Shown: positions 17,694 through 27,478 of the stretch, one piece after another
Position numbering within the stretch: position 1 is the first letter of the stretch
Layout of the letters: the number at the start of each line of letters is the position of its first letter
Assembly (NCBI RefSeq): GCF_003634455.1
Contig: NZ_RBLC01000001.1
Coordinates: 124,001 to 188,000 of the forward strand
Source of the DNA: Flavobacterium endophyticum
Lineage (GTDB): Bacteria > Bacteroidota > Bacteroidia > Flavobacteriales > Flavobacteriaceae
DNA length: 64,000 nucleotides
Reading direction: 5' to 3'
Notes under the pieces: model-generated
Seen by the model: only the letters and a program-made list of their open reading frames with translations
Databases searched by the model: none
Told to the model about the DNA's origin: nothing
Position numbers and translations under genes: made by a program

Positions 17694-19484
17694 CTATTCT
17701 GATTTTTTAACCTCTGATTTTGGTCCAATGCCGTTATTATTAAAAGCTTCGATTTGGAAATAATAAGCATCCGAACGATCCAATCCGTTAAAATAATATT
17801 CATTTTTGCCATAGACCATGATAGAACCGTATAATTTCTCAGGCGATTTTCCAAAATAGATTACATATCCGTCAGCATTTGGTTCTTGCTGCCATTTGAA
17901 CCAAACGTTTCTCCTCTCGCCCTTTTTCTTAGCTTCCGCTCTTAGAGGCGCAAAATTTTGCACTGCATTTGGCTTTGTACCGGAGCCTTTTCCAAAAACC
18001 CTAAAACCGCTGATTGCAAATTTCCCTGTAGGCATCTGTATATTTTCTAGCTTTAGATATCTTGCCGTAATCGGTTTTTCTAATTCGATATAATCGTGTG
18101 GCACGTCTTTGGTATTTTTGCTTTTATCGACAGCTTTTTTCCAGCTTTTTCCATCATTCGACGAATAGATAATATACTTGTGACCCGTAGTTGTTTCCGG
18201 TTTGCCCATTAATTCTACATCCTGATCTGCATAATTAATCTGGATGGCATTGATTGTAGACTTTTCGCCTAAATCTGAAATCAGGTATTCTCCTTTATTT
18301 GAAGTTTTTGCCGACCAATAGGTCTTTATATCTTCATCTGTCGCAAAATTAGCTTGGAAGCCGCCCAAAGTCGACGAAACTTCGACAGGCTTATTGTAAT
18401 TCAAAAGCATCCAGCCAGAAAAGTTTTCATTCAAATGATTCTTTTTTTGCGATGGCAGGTACGTTGGATAGTCGCCGTAGGCTGTGTTTGAGTACATGAT
18501 TCCGTCTTCATCAAAACCAGCCGGCCAGATTCCGATTCTTCTTTCGAAATTATTTTTTGTAGAAATTACGATGGTTGAAACATGCCAGTACTCATTGTTG
18601 GTGTCCTGATAAGTTGCCCCATGCCCTGCTCCTCTTGCAAATCCGCCCGGCTTATAGGAAAACGGATTGTGCGATTGGTATTCAAAGGGCCCAAGAGGAT
18701 TGGAACTGACATATACTCCATCTGCATAACCGCTAAATTCCGTTCCAGGCGCGCCGTATTGCAGGTAATACTTATTGTTATGTTTGGTCATAAAAGCACC
18801 TTCAGTAAAAGGCTGCAAGAAGGTATTGTCATTGTATTCTCCAAAACGTTCCCAGCCGTGCTCGTCATCATTTAAGGCTAAAACAGGAATACGCTCACCT
18901 TCGGGCTGGAAGGTCTTGCGGTTCAGTTTCATTCCGTACAAAGGATATAAATTGCTAGAACCGTAATACATATAGACTTCGTCTTTTTCTTTATCCCAGA
19001 AAATCTGCGGATCCCAAGCACCAGCTTCTGATTTATGTACCAGTTCTTTCCAATCATCTACTTTTGGATTCTTGCTCATCCAGATTGGAAATTCTTTGGT
19101 ATGCGTCGAACCGATTACCAACAACGTATCATTGACAAAAGACAGAGACGGCGCACAGAGCTCGTCATACACTTTATGCTCCGGACGGAGGAATTTTCTT
19201 GGAATGAATTTCCAATCAAGCATATCGGCGCTATGCCAATAGCCCCATTGGTTCGTAGAAAACAAATAATATTCTCCCTTGAAATTAGTGATTACCGGAT
19301 CAGCTGTTGCTCGGTGTTTTCCTTGGGTTACAAAATTAGGAATCGGGCAATAGCCGTAATCTACATTTATCGGATTGCAATATGTTTTTTGTTGCGAAAA
19401 ACTTTCTCCAAAGGAAAGCAGCAAAGCTCCTATCGCAATGGTTTTGAATGTATTTTGCAGGTTTCGTTTTTTTAAAAAATTCAT
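17694..19484 (-). CDS. Glycoside hydrolase family 43 protein with discoidin-like and Fn3-like domains
   Basis: A 596-residue secreted enzyme with a signal peptide in the first 31 residues. The N-terminal five-bladed propeller carries the three GH43 acids: the base Asp62 in RATADPVI, the pKa-tuning Asp158 in GAWDPQIF and the acid Glu228 in PFTEGAFM. A discoidin (F5/8 type C) carbohydrate-binding module spans about 370-490. A fibronectin-III-like module (about 500-595) forms the C-terminus. GH43 enzymes act mainly on arabinose-, xylose- or galactose-containing chains, which does not match a simple beta-glucan. It starts 21 bases after GH97, so the two are co-transcribed. Confidence 0.88.
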   Translation of the reverse strand: MNFLKKRNLQNTFKTIAIGALLLSFGESFSQQKTYCNPINVDYGYCPIPNFVTQGKHRATADPVITNFKGEYYLFSTNQWGYWHSADMLDWKFIPRKFLRPEHKVYDELCAPSLSFVNDTLLVIGSTHTKEFPIWMSKNPKVDDWKELVHKSEAGAWDPQIFWDKEKDEVYMYYGSSNLYPLYGMKLNRKTFQPEGERIPVLALNDDEHGWERFGEYNDNTFLQPFTEGAFMTKHNNKYYLQYGAPGTEFSGYADGVYVSSNPLGPFEYQSHNPFSYKPGGFARGAGHGATYQDTNNEYWHVSTIVISTKNNFERRIGIWPAGFDEDGIMYSNTAYGDYPTYLPSQKKNHLNENFSGWMLLNYNKPVEVSSTLGGFQANFATDEDIKTYWSAKTSNKGEYLISDLGEKSTINAIQINYADQDVELMGKPETTTGHKYIIYSSNDGKSWKKAVDKSKNTKDVPHDYIELEKPITARYLKLENIQMPTGKFAISGFRVFGKGSGTKPNAVQNFAPLRAEAKKKGERRNVWFKWQQEPNADGYVIYFGKSPEKLYGSIMVYGKNEYYFNGLDRSDAYYFQIEAFNNNGIGPKSEVKKSE

Positions 19485-19505
19485 CGTACTGATTTTATGT
19501 CTGGC

Positions 19506-21593
19506 TTATTTTGCTGGAAAAATACTGATGGCTGTTCCTCCGCCTGCAGCTAAATTCAGTTTCAGCTTGCTTTTTGAGGTAACTTCGATAGTCTTGATTT
19601 CGTAATTGATCGGATTTTTCTCCCAATGCGCTGTCTTTCCATCTTGATAAATGGTCGCCTTGTATTTTTTTCCTGGCGTTAAGAAATCAAGCGAAATTGT
19701 CGTATTCCTAGGATTTTCATCTGTAATGGCTCCAACAAACCAATTTTCGGTTCCTTTTGCTTTTCTGGCAATGGTTAAGTAATCTCCAGGTTCAGCTTCA
19801 AGGTATTTGCTTTCGTCCCAATCTAAGGCCACGTCTTTGATGAACTGAAAAGCATCGGAATACTTCTCATAATTTTGTGGCAAATCGGAGGCCATCTGCA
19901 ACGGAGAATACATCGTTATGTACAATGCTAATTGCTTAGCTAAAGTCGTATGGACCTGCTCTTTTTTATTCGGATCGTAATGACTCATCTTGATTTCGAA
20001 AACTCCAGGTGTATAATCCATCGGACCTCCTAATAATCTCGTAAAAGGAAGAATAGTTTCATGTACAGGTGGATTTCCGACACTCCAACCGTTGAATTCA
20101 TTACCTCTTGCTGCTTCTGCTGCGATATAATTCGGCCATGTCCTGCTTACGCCTGTCGGTCGAGAAGATTCGTGAGAGTTGACCATAACCTTATATTCCG
20201 CGGCTCTTTGCGGTACATAGTTGAAATGATTTACCATTGCCTGTCCGTCATGAAATTCTCCTCTTGGAATAATTTTTCCAACATATCCTGTTTTTACCGC
20301 CGGATAGCCGTATTTTTTCATAACGTTATAGGCTCTATCCAAGCGTCTTTCGTAATTAGCAACAGAACCTGAAGTTTCGTGGTGCATGATCATTTTTACG
20401 TTTTTAGACTTTGCATAATCGCTAATTTCCTGAATGTTAAAGTCTGGATAAGGCGTCGTAAAGTCAAACACCTCTTCTTTCCAATTCCCGAACCAGTCTT
20501 CCCAGCCTATATTCCAGCCTTCGACCAAAACGCCATCAAAACCATGCTTTGCTGCAAAATCGATGTATCTTTTTGTATTTTCAGTAGTGGCTCCGTGTGG
20601 TTTTTTGCCAACACTCTTTTGCGAAGCATCTTGCGTACCGCTCAAATCCCAAGTAGAGATTCCGACGTGCATTTCCCACCAAACACCAACGTATTTCATC
20701 GGTTTGATCCAAGACGTATCGTCAATTTTTGAAGGTTCGTTCAGATTCAAAATCATTTTGGAACTGACAATATCTCTTGCGTCATCACTGACCATAATCG
20801 TTCTCCAAGGCGAAACTACCGGCGTTTGAAGATAGGCTTTATCACCGATAGCATTCGGTACCAAATGTGATTTCATCTTATAATTGGCAACATTGACATC
20901 TAAGTGCATGACTGGATAATTGACCACAGCGGCTTCAAAAATATTGAGATAAAGATTGTCAGCCGATTTCATCATCAAAGGCGACTGCACGACATATCTT
21001 CCTCCAATCGATTTGACGGCAATACCATTATTGAGATTTAGCTTGTCATTGTCAATTTCTGATAATTTTGTCTCGTTGTAAACATATTCTTGGCTGTCGT
21101 AATCGCCAGGAATCCAGAAAACTTTGTGATTGCCTGTCAAGTTAAACTCTGTCTTTTCATCAGAAATAATAAAATAGTTGAGTTTTTCTTGTTTTGGGAA
21201 TTCATATCGAAAGGCAACGCCTTCGTCATAAACCTTAAAGACAATATCTAATTTTCTTCCTGTATCTTTTTGAACCAGCGAAAAAGTGGCTTGGTTGTAT
21301 TTGTTTTGGATTGTCGACTGCTCGCCAAGAACGGGCTTCCAGCTTTCGTTGACACTTTTATTTTCGGTATTTGTTATGGTGAATCCTGTGTCTAAAGCTT
21401 CGATATCTTTCAATGCAATTCCTAATAAGCTTTCATTTACGACTTGCTTGTTTTTGTAGGTTACTGAATACGATAGTTTTCCTTCTGCAGTCAGTTTAAA
21501 TGCTACCGAAATTTCTTTGGAAGGAGATTGAATTGTCTGGGCGTTTAGGATTCCAGCCAAAAGGAGAAGGCATAAGGTAAGGGTGTTTTTCAT
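19506..21593 (-). CDS. Glycoside hydrolase family 97, inverting alpha-glucosidase type (SusB-like)
   Basis: A 695-residue protein with a signal peptide (MKNTLTLCLLLLAGILNAQ). An N-terminal beta-sandwich precedes a (beta/alpha)8 barrel and a C-terminal beta domain. Three glutamates align with those of the inverting branch: Glu406 in MHHETSG, Glu475 in NSHESSRPTG and Glu499 in RGNEFNGWS. Their spacings of 69 and 24 residues equal those I recall for Glu439, Glu508 and Glu532 of B. thetaiotaomicron SusB. This predicts an inverting exo-alpha-glucosidase, not the retaining alpha-galactosidase subtype, which uses an Asp. It lies 93 bases downstream of GH3, with an intrinsic terminator between them. 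Confidence 0.93.
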   Translation of the reverse strand: MKNTLTLCLLLLAGILNAQTIQSPSKEISVAFKLTAEGKLSYSVTYKNKQVVNESLLGIALKDIEALDTGFTITNTENKSVNESWKPVLGEQSTIQNKYNQATFSLVQKDTGRKLDIVFKVYDEGVAFRYEFPKQEKLNYFIISDEKTEFNLTGNHKVFWIPGDYDSQEYVYNETKLSEIDNDKLNLNNGIAVKSIGGRYVVQSPLMMKSADNLYLNIFEAAVVNYPVMHLDVNVANYKMKSHLVPNAIGDKAYLQTPVVSPWRTIMVSDDARDIVSSKMILNLNEPSKIDDTSWIKPMKYVGVWWEMHVGISTWDLSGTQDASQKSVGKKPHGATTENTKRYIDFAAKHGFDGVLVEGWNIGWEDWFGNWKEEVFDFTTPYPDFNIQEISDYAKSKNVKMIMHHETSGSVANYERRLDRAYNVMKKYGYPAVKTGYVGKIIPRGEFHDGQAMVNHFNYVPQRAAEYKVMVNSHESSRPTGVSRTWPNYIAAEAARGNEFNGWSVGNPPVHETILPFTRLLGGPMDYTPGVFEIKMSHYDPNKKEQVHTTLAKQLALYITMYSPLQMASDLPQNYEKYSDAFQFIKDVALDWDESKYLEAEPGDYLTIARKAKGTENWFVGAITDENPRNTTISLDFLTPGKKYKATIYQDGKTAHWEKNPINYEIKTIEVTSKSKLKLNLAAGGGTAISIFPAK

Positions 21594-21631
21594 ACTATAT
21601 AATTTATCTAAAAGCAGCTAATTGATTTTTT

Positions 21632-21663
21632 AGAAAAAAGCCCTTTAGGTTTCTCTAAAGGGC
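21632..21663 (-). terminator. Intrinsic terminator between GH3 and GH97
   Basis: On the minus strand a 9-bp perfect stem (GCCCTTTAG with CTAAAGGGC, six-base loop) is followed by TTTTTTCT. It lies inside the PUL, just after the GH3 stop at 21687, and should lower or separate expression of GH97 and GH43. Confidence 0.82.
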
Positions 21664-21686
21664 CATTTCAAAACTCACAAAAAAAA

Positions 21687-23930
21687 TTATTTAACTAACT
21701 CAAACTCTAATTTCATAGTTGTTGCAGAAGTACCTCCGACAAAAACTTCAAAGTCGCCAGGTTCTGCAGCAAATTGCATATCGATTCCGTAAAATTTCAA
21801 GTCTTCTGCAGAGATTTCAAATTCTACAGTTTTCTTTTCTCCTTTTTTCAAGAAGATTTTTTGGAAACCTTTTAGTTCTTTTACTGGCCTAGTCACAGAA
21901 CCGACTTTATCATGGATGTATAATTGGACTACTTCTTCTCCATCATAATTTCCTGTATTTGCTATCTCAACGGTAGCTTTTAATTTTTGGCTGAAATTGA
22001 TTTGGTTGGAAGATACTTTAAAATTAGAATAGCTGAATTTTGTATAGCTCAAGCCATATCCGAATTCATATAAAGGAGAATTGTCTACGTCAATGTAACG
22101 GGATTTGTATTTCTGCTCGTTATCTGCTGTTCCCAAATAAGGACGTCCTGTATTTTTATGGTTGTAATAGATTGGAATCTGACCGACATTTCTAGGAAAA
22201 GTCATTGGCAATTTGCCGCTTGGGTTGTTGATTCCATAAAGCGTTTGAGCAATGGCATCGCCACCTCTTGTTCCAGGCCACCAAGCTTCTAGGATTGCAT
22301 CCATGTTTTTGTCTTCCCATTCTAAGGTCAGCGGCCTTCCGTTTAATAGAACTAAAATAATCGGCTTGCCTAACTTTTTCAATTCTGCTAGAAATTCTTT
22401 TTGGATTCCTGGCAAATCAATATTGGTACGAGAAGCTGCTTCGCCGCTCATGTTTTCGAATTCACCCATCACGGCTACAATAACATCTGCATTTTTGGCA
22501 TTGTTAATCGCATTCTGGATCATATCTCTTTTTGCATCAACAATCTCTACACCTTTTGCAAAACTGATTTTGCTCTTGTCCGTGATGATTTTGTTTACGC
22601 CTTCTTCAACGCTCACTGCAAATCCGTTTCTATCGCCAGAAGCTGCCCAAGAACCAATGATGTTAAACTCATCGCTTACCAAAGGTCCGACAAAAGCTAC
22701 TTTTTGTTCTTTTTTCAACGGAAGCACATTGTTGCTATTTTTCAGCAAGACTAACGATTTGTTGGCTACGTCCAATGCCGCATCTAGATATTCTTTTTTG
22801 TAGATGACTTCTTTTTCTCTTTTTGCATCGTTATATCTGTACGGATCTTCAAAAAGACCTAGATCGTATTTAGCTTCCAAGATTCTACGGCAGGCATCAT
22901 TGATTTGAGCTTCAGTAACTTTCCCTTCTGACAATGATTTTTTCAATTGTTTCATGTAGATGCCACCCACCATGTCCATATCGACACCAGCGTTTAAAGC
23001 CAATTCTCCGGCATGCTTTTCATCTTTTGCGAATCCGTGCGGAATCATTTCGTTCATTCCTGTATAATCTGTCACTACGAAACCGTCAAATTTCCATTCG
23101 TCTTTAAGAATTCCGTTGACCAAAAATTTGTTTCCTGTAGCCGGAACGCCAGAAATCTCATTGAATGATGTCATGAAAGTCCTAACACCAGCATCTACAG
23201 TTGCTTTAAATGGAGGCAGATAGGTTTCTCTCAACACTCTTTCTGACATATCTACTGTATTGTAATCACGTCCGGCTTCTGCAGCTCCATAAGCAGCGAA
23301 GTGCTTCGTACAGGCTAAAATTGTATTATTTAAAGAAAGGTCGGTTCCTTGAAAACCTCTTACTCTTGCAAACGCTAATTTTGAACCTAGGTACGTATCT
23401 TCGCCAGCGCCTTCTGAAACTCTTCCCCAACGCGGGTCACGAGCGATATCCACCATTGGAGCAAATGTCCAGTGTACACCTCCTGCTGCAGCTTCGGCCG
23501 CTGCAATTTTAGCTGAAAGCTCAACCGCTTTTAAGTCCCATGAAGCCGATTCTCCTAAAGTTATCGGAAAAATAGTTCTATAACCATGGATGACATCATA
23601 GCCAAAAAGCAACGGAATTTTAAGTCTTGAATTTTCAAGGTTCATCTTTTGAAGCTCGGCCGTATATTTAACAGTTGTCGCGTTCAAAATAGAACCGACA
23701 TTACCTTTTTTAATTTGCTCTATATAGTTATCTCCAGAAACAGGTCCGGTGATAGTACCATCGGCTGTAAATTGAACCAACTGTCCTATTTTTTCATCAA
23801 TGGTCATTTTGGCCATAAGTTCAGAAATGAATTCTTTCCTTGGCTTGATCTGGCTTTTTTTCTTATCCTTTTGGGCGTTTACCGTAAGGGAACTTGCTAA
23901 TAATAATAGTAATACTGCTTTGAATTTCAT
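21687..23930 (-). CDS. bglX: Glycoside hydrolase family 3 beta-glucosidase (BglX-like)
   Basis: A 747-residue secreted or periplasmic enzyme with a signal peptide. The N-terminal barrel carries the KHFAAYG motif and the nucleophile Asp288 in VVTDYTGMNEM. The following alpha/beta sandwich carries the probable acid/base Glu497 in ENMSGEAASR. The C-terminal fibronectin-III-like domain (EEVVQLYIHDKVGSVTRPVKEL) is complete. BglX-type GH3 enzymes release glucose from beta-linked gluco-oligosaccharides. A member beside a GH144 enzyme in B. thetaiotaomicron (BT_3567) prefers beta-1,2 and beta-1,3 linkages. The gene lies 25 bases after the esterase gene and ends at an internal terminator. The family call is firm; linkage preference is inferred. 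Confidence 0.95.
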   Translation of the reverse strand: MKFKAVLLLLLASSLTVNAQKDKKKSQIKPRKEFISELMAKMTIDEKIGQLVQFTADGTITGPVSGDNYIEQIKKGNVGSILNATTVKYTAELQKMNLENSRLKIPLLFGYDVIHGYRTIFPITLGESASWDLKAVELSAKIAAAEAAAGGVHWTFAPMVDIARDPRWGRVSEGAGEDTYLGSKLAFARVRGFQGTDLSLNNTILACTKHFAAYGAAEAGRDYNTVDMSERVLRETYLPPFKATVDAGVRTFMTSFNEISGVPATGNKFLVNGILKDEWKFDGFVVTDYTGMNEMIPHGFAKDEKHAGELALNAGVDMDMVGGIYMKQLKKSLSEGKVTEAQINDACRRILEAKYDLGLFEDPYRYNDAKREKEVIYKKEYLDAALDVANKSLVLLKNSNNVLPLKKEQKVAFVGPLVSDEFNIIGSWAASGDRNGFAVSVEEGVNKIITDKSKISFAKGVEIVDAKRDMIQNAINNAKNADVIVAVMGEFENMSGEAASRTNIDLPGIQKEFLAELKKLGKPIILVLLNGRPLTLEWEDKNMDAILEAWWPGTRGGDAIAQTLYGINNPSGKLPMTFPRNVGQIPIYYNHKNTGRPYLGTADNEQKYKSRYIDVDNSPLYEFGYGLSYTKFSYSNFKVSSNQINFSQKLKATVEIANTGNYDGEEVVQLYIHDKVGSVTRPVKELKGFQKIFLKKGEKKTVEFEISAEDLKFYGIDMQFAAEPGDFEVFVGGTSATTMKLEFELVK

Positions 23931-23955
23931 TATGCTATTTATTTGGGAAATTTGT

Positions 23956-24654
23956 TTATTGTTTATGCTGTTTCATTATCCATTCATAAATTTCTTTGTT
24001 GTCGTATACTCTGGTCCAGCTGTCGTGATTGGCATCGTCAAAAATGGTCAGTTCGATATCTTTGCTGCACGATTTTAGCTTTTTATAGATTGCGATTGAA
24101 TAATTCACATCGACCACATCATCTACCAATCCATGAAAGATTCGCGTTGGTATGTCTTGAATCTTGCAATTTTCCATCATCGGAACTCTATCCACAAAAC
24201 CGGCAATAGGAACAAGAGCGGCAAACATTTCTGGATGCAAAAATGCCAAGTTCCATGCTCCCCAAGCTCCCATGCTCAAACCGGTGAGGTAGATACGGCT
24301 CGGGTCGATATTGTTTTCTTTTTGGACTTTTTGTATCAATTTATATAAGACTTCTGCATCCCAATATTCATTTTCAGGGCATTGAGGCGCAAGAACGTAA
24401 CTATCTAATTCATTATTTTTTAAATATTTAAAAGGGCCGTGTACTTTTACTTTTTCAATATCTGAGCCTCTTTCGCCAGAACCGTGCAGAAAAACGAGCA
24501 GCGGTTTCTTTTCTTTTGTATTTTTCGGAATATGCAATGCATAGTTCAATTTATTCTTTTGAATAATTTCGGTTGTAATGGTTCCGGTAATGTCTTTCTG
24601 CGCAAAAGAACTACCGGAAACCAATAAACCTAATAAAGCTAACTTTATTCTCAT
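23956..24654 (-). CDS. Secreted alpha/beta-hydrolase (esterase, PHB-depolymerase/prolyl-oligopeptidase-like)
   Basis: A 232-residue secreted serine hydrolase with a signal peptide (MRIKLALLGLLVSGSSFAQ). The oxyanion-hole strand LVFLHGSGERG is at 53-63. The nucleophile elbow GLSMG has Ser127. A triad Asp is probably Asp178 or Asp179 in HGLVDD, and His210 lies in DDANHDSW. The fold matches the esterase group annotated as phospholipase/carboxylesterase or PHB depolymerase-like, which includes carbohydrate esterases. In this operon, three bases after the GH144-like gene and 25 bases before GH3, a role in removing acyl groups such as acetyl or succinyl from the glycan is plausible but unproven. 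Confidence 0.87.
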   Translation of the reverse strand: MRIKLALLGLLVSGSSFAQKDITGTITTEIIQKNKLNYALHIPKNTKEKKPLLVFLHGSGERGSDIEKVKVHGPFKYLKNNELDSYVLAPQCPENEYWDAEVLYKLIQKVQKENNIDPSRIYLTGLSMGAWGAWNLAFLHPEMFAALVPIAGFVDRVPMMENCKIQDIPTRIFHGLVDDVVDVNYSIAIYKKLKSCSKDIELTIFDDANHDSWTRVYDNKEIYEWIMKQHKQ

Positions 24655-24657
24655 CTT

Positions 24658-26028
24658 TTAAAATCCGTATTTTCCGGAATGAAATCCAAGATTTAATAAG
24701 CCTTGGCGTACTTCTGGAGCATTCATGAATAGATTCCAGAGCAAGCCTGAGCGGTAATTTTCAAGCATAACGACAATAGGCCCTTGATCAATTGCAAGGT
24801 ATCTGTTTGCCGTCCAATTGTAATGTTTGCTGTGGGCATCATAAAAACCTGCCGGACCCCATAGCTGTCCGCTATAATTTTCATAAAAATTTCGCATAGC
24901 GGCCAATGATTCTGCCGGAGTATACACAATCGAGCTTATAGCAGCTGTCGGAGAAATAACTCCTATATCATTGCTTGGCATGTGCGCATTATATCCTATA
25001 CTTCCGTTTGGATTTCTAGAATACGATGCTGTCAGTCCCCAATAATTAGGGCCGTATCCTGCAAAATTTCCAGCATTTTCAACACAGTGCTGGTAATTAA
25101 TTTTAGTGTGGTTTACATTCACATTCCAATAATTTGCATATTGGTCTGTCAATTGTGTAGGATCTAATCCTAAATACGAATAGTGTGCCCAAAATAAAGG
25201 ACCTCCAGCCTGCTCCGCACCGTTGTGTTTCAGCAATAAAGGAATTCCGTATTTTGTAGCTGCAGAAACGATACCTCCATTTCTTGCCCAACCTTGATGG
25301 TAGGCTGTTGGCGCTATCGAATGTGTTGGCGAAGCACTGGCTAGCACATAAGTAATCAGGCATTCGTTGTAGCCTTCTAAAGGAAAATTCATTTCCCAAG
25401 CATAGTCAGGCGACCAATGCCAATACAAGACATTTTGATTGTTTCTGTACCAATTCCAATCCACACCTTTCCATAGATTGTCAAATTTTTGGGCCAATGC
25501 TTTTTCTTCTTCGGAACCGTTTTTGAAAAATTCACGAACGCAGATAATACCTTGGCATAAAAATGCAGTTTCTACTAAATCGCCGCCGTTATCTTTTTGT
25601 CCGAAAGGCTTGACACGCCCCGTGTTGCCGTCCATCCAATGAGGCCAAGCTCCATGGAATCTGTCGGCATTAGCAAGAAAATCAGCAATGGTATTTAATC
25701 GAGATACTGCTTCACTTCTGGAAACATAATTTCTTGAAGTTGCCGCAATGATAGACATCAGGCCAAAACCTGAACCTCCAGTTGTTACGACATTGGAATC
25801 GTTTTCTGGGTAGTTGCCATCAGGATGGTATCTTTCTCTTGCGAGCTTTGAATTCGGCTCTGCAAAATCCCAAAAGTATTTGAACGTTTGTTTTTCCACT
25901 ACATCAACCAATTGCTCATCGGTTAATGGTGTTGGAGTTGAAGGTGTGGGCGAATCGTCTCCTTTTGGAGACGATTCGTTTGAACCACAACTTGTAATTA
26001 TTAAAAATATGAAAAGAAGGTATTTCAT
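24658..26028 (-). CDS. GH144-like glucanase lipoprotein (candidate endo-beta-1,2-glucanase)
   Basis: A 456-residue lipoprotein: the signal ends in the lipobox ITSC (Cys14), then a Ser/Pro/Thr linker (about 16-36). The rest is an (alpha/alpha)6 toroid of the glycoamylase-like family (Pfam Glycoamylase), now CAZy GH144. Candidate catalytic acids are Asp150 and Glu153 in GGDLVETAF and Glu222 in GYNECLI. These sit at a constant offset of 11 from Asp139, Glu142 and Glu211, as I recall them for the Chitinophaga pinensis endo-beta-1,2-glucanase that founded GH144. It would be displayed on the cell surface next to SusD. The toroid family call is firm; activity on beta-1,2-glucan is inferred. It starts 14 bases after the susD stop. 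Confidence 0.87.
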   Translation of the reverse strand: MKYLLFIFLIITSCGSNESSPKGDDSPTPSTPTPLTDEQLVDVVEKQTFKYFWDFAEPNSKLARERYHPDGNYPENDSNVVTTGGSGFGLMSIIAATSRNYVSRSEAVSRLNTIADFLANADRFHGAWPHWMDGNTGRVKPFGQKDNGGDLVETAFLCQGIICVREFFKNGSEEEKALAQKFDNLWKGVDWNWYRNNQNVLYWHWSPDYAWEMNFPLEGYNECLITYVLASASPTHSIAPTAYHQGWARNGGIVSAATKYGIPLLLKHNGAEQAGGPLFWAHYSYLGLDPTQLTDQYANYWNVNVNHTKINYQHCVENAGNFAGYGPNYWGLTASYSRNPNGSIGYNAHMPSNDIGVISPTAAISSIVYTPAESLAAMRNFYENYSGQLWGPAGFYDAHSKHYNWTANRYLAIDQGPIVVMLENYRSGLLWNLFMNAPEVRQGLLNLGFHSGKYGF

Positions 26029-26042
26029 TAATCGGGTTTAAA

Positions 26043-27467
26043 TTACCAATTCAGGTTTTGGCCCATCGCTGGTGTTTGTATTAGTTGAGCGTTTGGTATT
26101 GGAAATAATTCGTGTTTTCCAACTTCGAACGGCTTGCCGTTTGCTTGCATAGCTTGTGCCGCTTGGCCAGTTCTTACTAAGTCAAACCATCTGTCGTGTT
26201 CGAAAGCCAATTCTAGTCTTCTTTCTTTCCAGATAAGAGTTCTCAACAAAGCTTGGTCTCTTGTGGTGATTTCGCCTAAGTTTACTCTATCACGAACTTC
26301 TTTCAATGAAGACAAGGCTACATCTTGGTTATTTAATTCATTAGCGGCTTCTGCGCGAATCAAATATATTTCTGCAAGTCTCAATACTCTGATGTTTTTA
26401 TCGCCGTCTCCTGCGCCTGCATTTGCGCTAGAGTAAGCTTTTTCATTATACATCGGGTTTTCTACAGCATTGCTTACTTCACGTCCATCATACAAGGTTT
26501 CTCCTCTGAAAATGATTGTAGCATCTCTTCTGATCACATCGCCTTCGGCATTAAAAGCGTCTAAAAGGTTTTGAGATGGCGTATTGAATCCCCAGCCCCA
26601 GCCACTTGGACCTCTAGCTCCTTGTGTTTCAGAATATTGCTGAACACCATGCGCTAATGCTACACCACGAGCTTGAACTTCAAAAATGGACTCTACACCG
26701 TTTTCTGTATTGGCTCTCCAAATTTGTGCATAATCAGGCTCAAGACCGTATTCTCCAGAAGTGATTACTTCATCAGCGTACTCATACGCGTTCTGCCAGT
26801 CTTTTTGATAAAGATATACTTTAGCTAATAAGGCTTTTGCAGCACCTTTGGTAGCTCTTCCTAAATCGGCTGGCGCATATTCGCTTTTCTCTGGCAATAC
26901 TTGAATCGCTTCAAGCAAGTCTTGCTCAATAAAATCATAAACTTGGTCTTTTGGAGCTCTTACGATTAAATCGACATGTTGCAAAGGCACGTCACCGAAA
27001 GCTCTTACCAAGAAAAAGTAGTGGTACGCTCTAAGAAATTTAGCTTCACCAATAAGCCTGTTTTTGTAGGCAACATCAGTAAGTCCGTAATTTTCGGTAT
27101 AATTTATTGAGTAAGAAGCACGGCCGATCGCTTTGTACCAGTTTGTCCACATGGCTTCGACAGAACCTGCCGTAGCCGTGAACGTAAGTCCGTCAAGCAA
27201 TCCTTTATCTCCTCCTGGATCTCCAGGCGAGCTGCCTTTATCGGCATTATCAGAAATAATTTCAGTAATTCCTAAATACGAGAAAGCATAATCCCAGCTG
27301 GTCATCATCCCGTAGATACCGTTGACAAACTGCACCGGCTCAAAGTTCTGGTTGCTATCCTCTTCTGTCACGTTTTCTCTTGAATCAACATCAAGGAAAT
27401 CGTCACATCCCACTAATACAGCAAAAGCAAAAGTGAGGCATGCTATTTTTTTATAATTTATTTTCAT
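26043..27467 (-). CDS. SusD/RagB-family outer membrane glycan-binding lipoprotein
   Basis: A 474-residue lipoprotein with a lipobox at LVGC (Cys21). TPR-like helical segments carry the SusD hallmarks, including the N-terminal CDDFLDVD opening, AKFLRAYHYFFLVRAFGDVPL, the segment KALLAKVYLYQKDWQNAYEYAD and the C-terminal WKERRLELAFEHDRWFDLVRTG. It forms the lid of the SusC importer and binds the oligosaccharide at the surface. It begins 11 bases after susC, giving a typical susC-susD pair. The ligand cannot be read from the sequence; the neighbours suggest a beta-glucan. Confidence 0.95.
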   Translation of the reverse strand: MKINYKKIACLTFAFAVLVGCDDFLDVDSRENVTEEDSNQNFEPVQFVNGIYGMMTSWDYAFSYLGITEIISDNADKGSSPGDPGGDKGLLDGLTFTATAGSVEAMWTNWYKAIGRASYSINYTENYGLTDVAYKNRLIGEAKFLRAYHYFFLVRAFGDVPLQHVDLIVRAPKDQVYDFIEQDLLEAIQVLPEKSEYAPADLGRATKGAAKALLAKVYLYQKDWQNAYEYADEVITSGEYGLEPDYAQIWRANTENGVESIFEVQARGVALAHGVQQYSETQGARGPSGWGWGFNTPSQNLLDAFNAEGDVIRRDATIIFRGETLYDGREVSNAVENPMYNEKAYSSANAGAGDGDKNIRVLRLAEIYLIRAEAANELNNQDVALSSLKEVRDRVNLGEITTRDQALLRTLIWKERRLELAFEHDRWFDLVRTGQAAQAMQANGKPFEVGKHELFPIPNAQLIQTPAMGQNLNW

Positions 27468-27478
27468 AGTATTTTTTC

